Shown piece by piece: positions 1 through 7,200 of a stretch of DNA of 18,784 nt. Source of the stretch: UBA4363 sp002393965 (GTDB taxonomy: Bacteria; Bacteroidota; Bacteroidia; Bacteroidales; Paludibacteraceae); contig CAMNLA010000022.1 in the NCBI GenBank assembly GCA_946542925.1, positions 1 to 18,784 of the forward strand. Direction: 5' to 3'. Made by a program: the position numbers and the translations under genes. Each line of letters starts with the position of its first letter. Position 1 is the first letter of the stretch. The notes below the pieces were generated by a model. That model searched no databases. It was not told the DNA's origin and saw nothing but the letters and a program-made list of their open reading frames with translations.

Positions 1-1011
1 TATCTCACACAACTTGATTAACTGATTTACTATGCGATTTGGTGTTGTGAATAGCTCTCGAAATTGTATCTTTGACATATCTCACACAACGCAACGGAAC
101 GGACGTGTATGACCTTCGTTGTTGTGAATAGCTCTCGAAATTGTATCTTTGACATATCTCACACAACTGGCGATGTTTGCCTATAAGGTCGGCTCTTGTT
201 GTGAATAGCTCTCGAAATTGTATCTTTGACATATCTCACACAACTTATCCGCCGTTGTCGAAAATCTTAATTAGTTGTGAATAGCTCTCGAAATTGTATC
301 TTTGACATATCTCACACAACCGTGTCGGCTCGCTTGCAAGGGCTGAAAGGTTGTGAATAGCTCTCGAAATTGTATCTTTGACATATCTCACACAACGACG
401 CTGAACAAAAGTCACTAAAGACAATTGTTGTGAATAGCTCTCGAAATTGTATCTTTGACATATCTCACACAACCGGGCGGTGCTGACTGCCGGCTACGAC
501 GAGGTTGTGAATAGCTCTCGAAATTGTATCTTTGACATATCTCACACAACTTCTTCTGATGCACCATTTAAGGATGAAAGGTTGTGAATAGCTCTCGAAA
601 TTGTATCTTTGACATATCTCACACAACGTGAGAGCGGCGGTGAGGAAAGCCATAAAGGTTGTGAATAGCTCTCGAAATTGTATCTTTGACATATCTCACA
701 CAACAAAGCAGGTTCACCAAAATACGGCATTGGAGTTGTGAATAGCTCTCGAAATTGTATCTTTGACATATCTCACACAACTCAGTACGCTTGCGGAAGG
801 CGTGGTAGATGGTTGTGAATAGCTCTCGAAATTGTATCTTTGACATATCTCACACAACTGATTAACTGATTTACTATGAGACTTCGTGTTGTGAATAGCT
901 CTCGAAATTGTATCTTTGACATATCTCACACAACTTACAAGTAAATCCCACCTAAAACCACGAAGTTGTGAATAGCTCTCGAAATTGTATCTTTGACATA
1001 TCTCACACAAC
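1..1011 (+). CRISPR. Type II-C CRISPR array, 47-nt repeats, 13 complete units plus a partial one
   Basis: Thirteen complete repeats of 47 nt start at 44, 121, 198, 274, 350, 427, 504, 581, 658, 735, 812, 888 and 965; the last 13 nt of a further repeat occupy 1-13, so the array continues beyond the left edge. All copies read as identical by eye. Each begins GTTGTGAATAGC and ends CACACAAC, giving 6-bp terminal inverted repeats (GTTGTG/CACAAC). The 13 spacers are 29 or 30 nt (29 nt at 245, 321 and 859). The crRNA orientation is taken as plus, because the tracrRNA anti-repeat at about 7107-7129 is complementary to the 5' part of the repeat in this orientation and because a plus-strand promoter lies inside the repeat. 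There is no degenerate terminal repeat at the cas-proximal end; the 53 nt to the terminator (1012-1064) are AT-rich and could be either leader or trailer. Confidence 0.98.
45..74 (+). promoter_or_regulatory. Promoter embedded in the CRISPR repeat (shown for the first full copy; recurs in all 13)
   Basis: Repeat positions 2-4 are TTG and positions 24-31 are TATCTTTG, an exact match to the Bacteroidetes -7 box TAnnTTTG, with 19 nt between them. The tracrRNA and cas9 promoters in this window have the same boxes with 19 and 20 nt spacing. The start site is expected about 5-9 nt after the box, inside the last ten nt of the repeat, so each promoter would fire into its own spacer. Repeat-embedded promoters are known for the type II-C array of Neisseria; the match here is sequence-based only. 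Confidence 0.6.
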
Positions 1012-1064
1012 TCGATGTGTGTAATAAGTTAAAAGATAACTACTTAAAAGACATGTCAAAGAAT

Positions 1065-1104
1065 AAAAATCCCGACTCTCGAATTTGAGAATCGGGATTT
1101 TTTT
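1065..1104. terminator. Bidirectional intrinsic terminator between CRISPR array and cas2
   Basis: The arms 1065-1080 and 1087-1102 pair over 16 positions with one imperfect pair (a C-A mismatch on the plus transcript, a G-U wobble on the minus transcript) around a 6-nt loop. There is a T run at 1098-1104, and A-rich sequence at 1065-1069 becomes a U run on the minus strand. It sits between the rightward array and the leftward cas operon, and can stop both. Confidence 0.88.
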
Positions 1105-1120
1105 GTGAGTTTTTCGAATC

Positions 1121-1456
1121 CTAAAAAAGTTCCAACTGCTGGCCTTCCACAGGGCGCGACGACACAGACCGTCCCTCGAAGATGTCAATCAACCCGAACT
1201 GACGGTCGGTGATACACATCATGCTGACCCGTCCTTCCTTAGGCAGCAAGGTCTTCACCCTGCGGCGATGAACCTCGGCATTCTCCATGCTGGCACAGTG
1301 GCGGATATAGATAGAGAACTGGAACATGGTGAATCCATCCTTGATCAGACCATCGCGAAAATCGGTCGCCGCCTTCCGCTGGCGTTTCGTGTTGGTCGGC
1401 AGGTCGAAGAATACCATTACCCACATAATGCGATATTGACTCAGGCGCGTAAGCAT
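1121..1456 (-). CDS. cas2: CRISPR-associated endonuclease Cas2, type II-C
   Basis: Cas2 forms the dimeric bridge between two Cas1 dimers in the spacer-integration complex. The 111-residue product has the expected opening beta strand ending in the conserved aspartate (MVFFDLP, Asp18), the segment DGFTMFQFSIYIRHC typical of type II Cas2, ITDRQFG near residue 83 and a QLELF tail. It begins 18 nt after the cas1 stop, so the two are almost certainly co-transcribed. An alternative start is Met11 (MWVMVFF), but the MLTRLSQYR lead-in resembles the N-terminus I recall for related Cas2 proteins, so the longer form is kept. The gene is followed directly by the two-way terminator at 1065-1104. Base composition is high in G+C like cas1 and unlike cas9. 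Confidence 0.95.
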   Translation of the reverse strand: MLTRLSQYRIMWVMVFFDLPTNTKRQRKAATDFRDGLIKDGFTMFQFSIYIRHCASMENAEVHRRRVKTLLPKEGRVSMMCITDRQFGLIDIFEGRSVSSRPVEGQQLELF

Positions 1457-1474
1457 ACGCAGACGAAAGAATCC

Positions 1475-2416
1475 CTACATTTCCGGATATGCCACCCGAC
1501 GAGCTTCGCCAGCGAAGCACCTGGCGAGCGATGACGTTGTCTCGGAAGCAGCAATCATCAGTGGTCGCTGATGGTCGGAGATGGTGACGTCCAACGTGGG
1601 AATGGCGAGCATTTCCGCCTTTACCTCACGCGTCAGTTCGGAAGCCGTACCCAGTTCGGGCAGCAGATCCACCACCAGACGGTCCACATAGGGGCGGTAA
1701 GGCTCCATGACATCGTCGGCAAGACAATAGGCATTGTAGCGGTTGTGGTGGTGAATGCCAAAGGTAGGCAGCAGTCCACTGCCGACAAGCGAACGGGCGA
1801 TAATCGCCCGCAGGATGGCATAGCCGTAGTTGAGTAGCGCATTCGGCATTTCCCCCTCCCGGCTACGCACAAAATCAGGGAGGGAGGCGAAGAGGTTCTT
1901 CCAATAGAACGCCGCCGCACGCCCCTCGAGATTGTCGGGGTCGCCACTCTTCACCTCGCCAGCCCACACCTTCAGACACCGGAAGTCCTTCTCCTGGAGA
2001 TCGGGGCGGGCGTATGCCATATTTGCATGCTGATTGGCAATCTTGGCGGAGACCGTCTGTTGCCACAACTGCTTACGCAGCGGCAGCGACGCCTCGAGTT
2101 GGGAGCGGAAGCGTTCGCTCTGCAGCGTATGCCCCTCCAGAGGCAGGAAGAGTCCCGACGGCATGCGCCGCTCATCGCACATGATGACGGCGACGTTGTT
2201 CTGCAACAGAGCATCCATCAAACCACTGGTCAACGTGATACGTCGGTTGTCGATGACCACCACACCGATGTCCTCGATGGGTCGGGTGACCGTAGTTTCC
2301 TTCTTCATGAGGTCCGGCACGTCGGCATTCTCCACCTCCGGGATGCGGATCACCATCTGTCCATCACTCAACGAGAGATAGGCAGGATTGCCGAAGTAGA
2401 GGGTTTTCTTAATCAT
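1475..2416 (-). CDS. cas1: CRISPR-associated integrase Cas1, type II-C
   Basis: Cas1 catalyses integration of new spacers into the array together with Cas2. The 313-residue form starts MIKKTLYFGNPAYL, the usual type II Cas1 opening; the reading frame stays open for 21 codons upstream (to 2479) but that part has no family resemblance. Candidate metal ligands are Glu164 (DNLEGRAAAFYW), His223 (GIHHHNRYNAY) and Glu238 (LADDVMEPYRP), with His to Glu spacing of 15 as in type II Cas1 proteins. The C-terminus (LARCFAGEARRVAYPEM) is also typical. It lies 143 nt downstream of cas9 and 18 nt upstream of cas2. The gene is clearly richer in G+C than cas9, suggesting that adaptation and effector genes have different histories. 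Confidence 0.95.
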   Translation of the reverse strand: MIKKTLYFGNPAYLSLSDGQMVIRIPEVENADVPDLMKKETTVTRPIEDIGVVVIDNRRITLTSGLMDALLQNNVAVIMCDERRMPSGLFLPLEGHTLQSERFRSQLEASLPLRKQLWQQTVSAKIANQHANMAYARPDLQEKDFRCLKVWAGEVKSGDPDNLEGRAAAFYWKNLFASLPDFVRSREGEMPNALLNYGYAILRAIIARSLVGSGLLPTFGIHHHNRYNAYCLADDVMEPYRPYVDRLVVDLLPELGTASELTREVKAEMLAIPTLDVTISDHQRPLMIAASETTSSLARCFAGEARRVAYPEM

Positions 2417-2559
2417 ATCGTTCTGGTTTCTGGATTCAAACTTGAAACTCCGCCAGAGAGGTTTTCTTTGGCATGACAATGCTTAAATACTTGAGCCTTA
2501 CAATATCAGGTAGAATGAATGGCATAGAAGAGACTTGATTATCTTCTCCTTGCCTTCTT

Positions 2560-5500
2560 TTAATATTCTCCAACTGATACAATCTGACCAATATGATTTA
2601 CACGAACCTTAAGGATCTTATCTAACCATTTCGAACTTCTAAAGTCTACCCATGTAGTTCCTCGCAGATTGTATTCACTCAAATCAATGGTTGTTTCCAA
2701 GTGATGTCGAAATACATAATTTTTATATGAGAATTTCTGCACTCTGAACAGATTCGGACTTATCAAAGCATAATTTTCCGGGTTCTTATACCAAGCCTCA
2801 TCGTATTCCGTCGGGTTGAAGATCATACGTTGCGCTTCCTTTCCTTCGCTGTCAATATAGGACTCATAGCGAGGGAAAACGAAATACTCATTCTGCTTCA
2901 TAGTGAAAAGGAATTGCCACCCTTCTGACTTTCTATATTCCTTATCCACAACAGGTAAGCCAAGCATTGCCCGTGATGCCGCCTCATAGAAAGAGACAAT
3001 CTTTTCATCCAACTCGTACTCCACTTCGTTGTTCTCGTTCAAAACAGGCAGTCCATTCTTATCCAACACTGGCTTACGGTAGATTGCTACATGATGGTTG
3101 TTCCCTGTACTTACAAAATCAACAGGCAACTTCTTTCCGTTCTCATCCAGAGTCAAGTTTCCATTCTTATCCCTTTTGTCATGTAAAGCAATATAATTAC
3201 CCATCCGTTCAATAGTTACTCTCTTGATAGAAATTCCTCTTTCTTTGTTAAGCCATATCGGATTTTCTTCAAGATTAGAGAATGCCTTCTTTGCGTCGCC
3301 ACCGTATTCCGCAAGCCTATTCTGCAGAATTTTCTTAATATGAGCGTCCACCACCTTGTCAATCTTCAGATCCGGCGTTACTTCCTCTCTGATGGTGTAA
3401 ATCTTCTCAAATTCTACTGTTTTAACTTTTTCGGGTACTTTCTCACTTTGCTGTGCATTAACCCACACCGGATTCTTATCCAGCGTATTCTTTCCAGTAA
3501 ATGCTTTCTTTGCATCGCCACCATACTGTGCCAGTCGGGCGACAAGCGCCTCCCTATAGCGCTTTACGGCTACCGTCTTAATCTTTTCGGCATCGAAAGA
3601 CGCATTCACTTTTTCTTCTTTCGTAACATATCTATTCTGGCTTCCGAACACAGTCTCCAAATGCAATTTTCCCCGAGGGGTCAGTTGCATTTTGTATTCC
3701 CCAGACTTATTCTTTGCTTTATTTACATTGCGGGTAACGACCTTGTTCTTCGCCTTAATAGAGACGAGCACATTTTCCAGTTGTCGCCTTGCTTCCCTAC
3801 GGAATTGAGACAGTTGTTGTTCTATATCTCGGTTATTGGTCAAATTAGGCGGATTGAAACGCAACTTGCCATGACTATCACGATAGAGCTCTTTCTTCTC
3901 AATTGCATATACAACAGAGGTGCGCTGTTCTTTATCCAATTTGGACAGTTCAACAGTATCCAAATCTATCCACTCATCAACTCCCTTTTGGACGCGCGCA
4001 TTCAAATTGTTCAAATACTGGATGAAACTCCGTTTTGTAAAAGCAATCGTCAAAGCATCCATTGCATGGTGACGATGATCGTTTCGTTTTGTCCAATCCT
4101 TAATCTTCGGAATCTGTCGTCCGTCACGGTCCTGTTCGTAATACGTCATGCCTAAGCGGTCGTACTTGTCCCAATTAAGTTCACGCATCACATCCACCAA
4201 CTGCCAATCTTCACGCAGACGATCTGTTATGCTTCCTGTTGTCGGGACAACGAATTTCACCATTCCTTCCAGTATCTCCCTCGCCTTCTTTGCTATGTAC
4301 TGAGAATCCCGCAAGTCACGATTTATGAAATCGCTCGGAATGTCCACCTCCCTCATCAGCAGTTTGTCACGTTTGGACTTACTAATTATCTTATCGGCAA
4401 ACAGTTTCTCAACTCTATTCTTGTATTCATTATTCGCATATCCTTCATTATTTGTCAAAACGACATAGTCCCATGCCGTCATATTACTTTTTTTGATATT
4501 GACATCTCTTGCTTCTATGGTCTTATTGGAAAACGAATCATCGAACAACTTTGCCTGAGGAATAATATGTTCAATATCAAATTTTTTGCTGAACAATTCT
4601 TCCCGTGGAATGTATGTATTGGAATACAGAGTCCGATATCCATTTGACCGAAGCTCCTCGTAAAGTTTATATCGTATAATATCGTTGCGGCTAACATGGG
4701 TCAGTCCGAACTCCTCCTGCAACTTCTTCGTATAAACATCGTGCTGTTTTTTCGTATTGTTAATTGCCTTTGTCAGTTCATCACGTTCTTTAGCCGATTT
4801 CTTCAACTCGCGTGCCAACTCAATCCTAATTTCATCTGGTTTCCCGTACGCATCAACGACCGCATTAACAACGTTGATCATCTGATTCAGAATTTTTTCC
4901 ACCACCGGATTACGAAGACTGTTTCTTGGCAAAAGATCCAGCTTATCCTTCCATACTTTTTTCTCAAGTTCCTCTTTGGTCAGTGACCGCTTAGAATGAT
5001 TATATCCAGCTTTTTCACATGCCGTACTATAATTATCCCCCCTCATCATATCCGGAAGAATTTTTCGTATTGCCTTCGCGCTGATACTGCCATAGTCCGG
5101 TTGGAAAATCACCCCTGCCAGAACCGTCGCAGACTCTTTGTCAAAGCCATACATCTCTGATATTTTTTCTATCAATTTCTCATTCCCAAGAACAGACTTA
5201 TCTCCCTCGAACGAATAGAGCAAATGCCATAATTGATAGAATGGTTGCTGTTCGAATTCTTTCTTGTCCTTGATTGAAGAATCAAATGTCAGAATCTCGG
5301 TATTAAATCCTAACCCTTCAAAAATCTCCGTCACCAATTCCACTTTCGCCTTAGCTGACATTTTGGAGAAATCATATTCTCCATGTCCAGTCATCTCGAT
5401 AATTTTCTGATAGGTTTTGAACAACTCTGACTGAGTCCTGTTGCCATCCAATCCTTCAAAGTTCAGGTCGTATTCCTTGTGTTTTTTATCAAACAAAAGT

Positions 5501-6975
5501 TTAAGCGTCTCTGTTTTCGACAACTTTTCTCTGTAGTTGAGTTCTTCGAAAAGCACATTCTTTTCATTCTGATTCAAAAACCGTCTCTCTCCTTCTGCAT
5601 TTACAACCTGAACATCATTCAATCGTTGCCATATCTTGAACTCCTGAAAGAGCGGTGATGACTTCGGGCAGACTTTCGGTCCTATGGTAACAAGTTTGTT
5701 TTTCCCTTCCTTTTCGAACTCCATCTGTTTCCCTTCCAGTTCACAGATTGATATCAATCCTTTTTGTGACTTGAGCGGACGCTGGTAGAAAATCACAATA
5801 TCACGAACTTCTTTTTTCAGTTCAGGAGTCAGTTCGCTATGGTATTTCGCTTGGGTCTCCCATATTTTTTCAAATTCGTCGAGGTAGTCCTGGCGGTAAA
5901 AAACTTTATTTTTAAGACTATGGTTTGGGTCCTCATCCAACTTCTTCATTTTCCATTGTCCAACCGTCTGTTTCGTAAAATAGAGTTCCTTGCTTCGGTC
6001 ACTAATGTTTCCCAAATAACCACTGGCATTATTGATCTGTTTATTTATCTCCTGAAAGACCACAATAAGTTGTTCTGGAGATAATTGTTCCTCCAATGCA
6101 CGGCTTCTCCACTCATAGTTTTCTCTCTTCCTCTCCGCTGTATTCCCCTCTCGTTTCAGTCCTTCCAGTGTTTTTACCTTCTCAACAGTCTGATTGGCAG
6201 ATGTCTCTTCATCCCATTCCGTTACAGTCTCCACCCACTTCCAAACAAACTTCTCGTCAGAAGACTCCTTCTCTTTCGATGGTGCGCAAATAGCCCATAC
6301 CGCTTTATCGTTTTTCCCAGACAACTCCTTTTTCAACTCATCGGTCAAGAAACTATAATATTGCCGTTGGAACTCAAACACTTTATCAAATTCACTCTGA
6401 AGATCAGAACCATAGAAATCAGGCAAGGATTTCTTTCCATCCTGCAGCAACTGCCAACAAAGCTGGCCAGGTGTCAAATTTTCCTGGTATAGCCTTTTGG
6501 CAATTTCCATTCCATTGATCAGCTGGCCCTCTTCTGTATTCTTTGCCTTTCTATTGCTTTTATATCCGCGCTTCTTATTGATCATCAGAAGTACCCGAGC
6601 AAACTCCTCGAGCGAAATTTCTTCTGTTGCTGCCTTTGCCCGCAAACGATAAGTCTCAAACGTCGTCCGGTTTCCACTTTCCGACAGAATTGTCTCTTCT
6701 GATATAAAACCCTTTTCCTTCAACAATGCCAGCAGATGTTCACGACGGAGTTTGTAACGTTGTAAATTGCGTCGCATTCCTCGTTTTAGCGTTCTATAGG
6801 CATTTGTCGTAATACTTTTCCCTTCCTCAAACTTCGAAAGTTCGTCAGCTGTCAGAGGGTTTACCCTTACTCCTATTTTCACAATCGACGACTGTTCATC
6901 GACATGTTCTGCCTCATTCACCACTGCCCAGCCAATGCTGTTCGTACCCAAGTCGAGTCCAAGGATTTTCTTCAT
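2560..6975 (-). CDS. cas9: CRISPR-associated endonuclease Cas9, type II-C, long Bacteroidetes form
   Basis: Cas9 is the RNA-guided, dual-nuclease effector that cuts DNA matching the spacer, using crRNA paired with tracrRNA. The 1471-residue protein opens with RuvC-I (ILGLDLGTNSIGWAV, Asp8), then an arginine-rich bridge helix at about 60-85 and a helical recognition lobe. RuvC-II is IRIELARE (Glu719). The HNH domain has FDIEHIIPQ (His803) with Asn817 and Asn826 at the spacings seen in S. pyogenes Cas9. RuvC-III is HRHHAMDAL (His970, Asp973). All catalytic residues are present, so the enzyme should be active. The C-terminal wedge/PAM-interacting part (about 1050-1471) carries two copies of an RLAxYGGDAKKAF...NPxW motif (about 1147 and 1220). 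The start Met lies about 45 nt after the predicted transcription start. Gene order cas9-cas1-cas2 without csn2 or cas4 marks subtype II-C. The gene is AT-rich compared with its neighbours. Confidence 0.98.
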   Translation of the reverse strand: MKKILGLDLGTNSIGWAVVNEAEHVDEQSSIVKIGVRVNPLTADELSKFEEGKSITTNAYRTLKRGMRRNLQRYKLRREHLLALLKEKGFISEETILSESGNRTTFETYRLRAKAATEEISLEEFARVLLMINKKRGYKSNRKAKNTEEGQLINGMEIAKRLYQENLTPGQLCWQLLQDGKKSLPDFYGSDLQSEFDKVFEFQRQYYSFLTDELKKELSGKNDKAVWAICAPSKEKESSDEKFVWKWVETVTEWDEETSANQTVEKVKTLEGLKREGNTAERKRENYEWRSRALEEQLSPEQLIVVFQEINKQINNASGYLGNISDRSKELYFTKQTVGQWKMKKLDEDPNHSLKNKVFYRQDYLDEFEKIWETQAKYHSELTPELKKEVRDIVIFYQRPLKSQKGLISICELEGKQMEFEKEGKNKLVTIGPKVCPKSSPLFQEFKIWQRLNDVQVVNAEGERRFLNQNEKNVLFEELNYREKLSKTETLKLLFDKKHKEYDLNFEGLDGNRTQSELFKTYQKIIEMTGHGEYDFSKMSAKAKVELVTEIFEGLGFNTEILTFDSSIKDKKEFEQQPFYQLWHLLYSFEGDKSVLGNEKLIEKISEMYGFDKESATVLAGVIFQPDYGSISAKAIRKILPDMMRGDNYSTACEKAGYNHSKRSLTKEELEKKVWKDKLDLLPRNSLRNPVVEKILNQMINVVNAVVDAYGKPDEIRIELARELKKSAKERDELTKAINNTKKQHDVYTKKLQEEFGLTHVSRNDIIRYKLYEELRSNGYRTLYSNTYIPREELFSKKFDIEHIIPQAKLFDDSFSNKTIEARDVNIKKSNMTAWDYVVLTNNEGYANNEYKNRVEKLFADKIISKSKRDKLLMREVDIPSDFINRDLRDSQYIAKKAREILEGMVKFVVPTTGSITDRLREDWQLVDVMRELNWDKYDRLGMTYYEQDRDGRQIPKIKDWTKRNDHRHHAMDALTIAFTKRSFIQYLNNLNARVQKGVDEWIDLDTVELSKLDKEQRTSVVYAIEKKELYRDSHGKLRFNPPNLTNNRDIEQQLSQFRREARRQLENVLVSIKAKNKVVTRNVNKAKNKSGEYKMQLTPRGKLHLETVFGSQNRYVTKEEKVNASFDAEKIKTVAVKRYREALVARLAQYGGDAKKAFTGKNTLDKNPVWVNAQQSEKVPEKVKTVEFEKIYTIREEVTPDLKIDKVVDAHIKKILQNRLAEYGGDAKKAFSNLEENPIWLNKERGISIKRVTIERMGNYIALHDKRDKNGNLTLDENGKKLPVDFVSTGNNHHVAIYRKPVLDKNGLPVLNENNEVEYELDEKIVSFYEAASRAMLGLPVVDKEYRKSEGWQFLFTMKQNEYFVFPRYESYIDSEGKEAQRMIFNPTEYDEAWYKNPENYALISPNLFRVQKFSYKNYVFRHHLETTIDLSEYNLRGTTWVDFRSSKWLDKILKVRVNHIGQIVSVGEY

Positions 6976-7005
6976 GTTATAAATAATGTTTTAAACGATT
7001 ATTAA

Positions 7006-7028
7006 TTTGAGATCATGCGTATCTCAAA
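7006..7028. promoter_or_regulatory. Palindrome overlapping the cas9 promoter, candidate operator
   Basis: TTTGAGAT at 7006-7013 and ATCTCAAA at 7021-7028 are perfect 8-bp inverted arms separated by 7 nt. The right arm overlaps the -7 box of the cas9 promoter (7025-7032) and the expected start site lies in the central gap. A repressor bound here would block RNA polymerase. No regulator can be named from the sequence. Confidence 0.5.
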
Positions 7029-7056
7029 AGTACGATATTTCACTGATATCTACAAT
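7025..7056 (-). promoter_or_regulatory. cas9 operon promoter (Bacteroidetes type)
   Basis: On the minus strand TACTTTTG (plus coordinates 7025-7032) matches TAnnTTTG exactly and ATTG (7053-7056) lies upstream with 20 nt between. The predicted start is near 7018-7020, giving a leader of about 45 nt before the cas9 ATG. It is back-to-back with the tracrRNA promoter. Confidence 0.7.
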
Positions 7057-7071
7057 ATTTTGGTATTGAAA

Positions 7072-7102
7072 TTTGTCAGTTAGAAAAATAACCGTACTTT
7101 TG
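7072..7102 (+). promoter_or_regulatory. tracrRNA promoter (Bacteroidetes type)
   Basis: TTTG at 7072-7075 and TACTTTTG at 7095-7102 are separated by exactly 19 nt, a full match to the Bacteroidetes consensus. Transcription should begin near 7107-7110, immediately at the start of the anti-repeat. The -7 box is identical to that of the divergent cas9 promoter. Confidence 0.8.
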
Positions 7103-7108
7103 TAATAC

Positions 7109-7194
7109 AATTTTGAAGCTATTCACAATAAGGATTATTCCGTTGTGAAAACATTAGGTTGGTCCATCGTCCTACAACGGTGGACAATTTTTTT
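7109..7194 (+). ncRNA. tracrRNA
   Basis: Positions 7105-7129 align with the reverse complement of the first 26 nt of the CRISPR repeat with one C/T difference, one missing base and a terminal change that leaves a G-U pair. This gives a 12-bp lower duplex (GCTATTCACAA core), a one-base bulge and an upper duplex. The anti-repeat is followed by a short hairpin (AATAA-GGA-TTATT, 7127-7139) at the place of the nexus, a linker, and a terminator hairpin at 7162-7185 with a T run. Expected length is about 85 nt; the 5' end is inferred from the promoter. The RNA directs RNase III processing of the crRNA and anchors it to Cas9. The segment 7142-7149 (GTTGTGAA) copies the first 8 nt of the repeat and can pair back on the anti-repeat. 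Confidence 0.88.
7162..7194 (+). terminator. tracrRNA intrinsic terminator
   Basis: GTCCATCGT (7162-7170) pairs with ACGGTGGAC (7177-7185) over 9 bp including one G-U, loop CCTACA, followed by AA and seven T (7188-7194). It ends 6 nt before the stop codon of the convergent response regulator gene. On the minus strand the hairpin is not followed by a U run, so it is probably one-directional. Confidence 0.85.
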
Positions 7195-7200
7195 ATATAC

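Noticed and set aside
5..1010. Chain of overlapping minus-strand open frames of 75-98 codons through the first kilobase
   Set aside because: All are translations of the CRISPR repeat and spacers with the same peptide block repeating every 77 nt; not genes.
2417..2479. Upstream extension of cas1 by 21 codons
   Set aside because: The extension has no likeness to Cas1, whose family start MIKKTLYFGNPAYL fits the ATG at 2416.
3340..4155. 271-codon open frame on the plus strand inside cas9
   Set aside because: It is fully antisense to conserved Cas9 sequence and has no family likeness.
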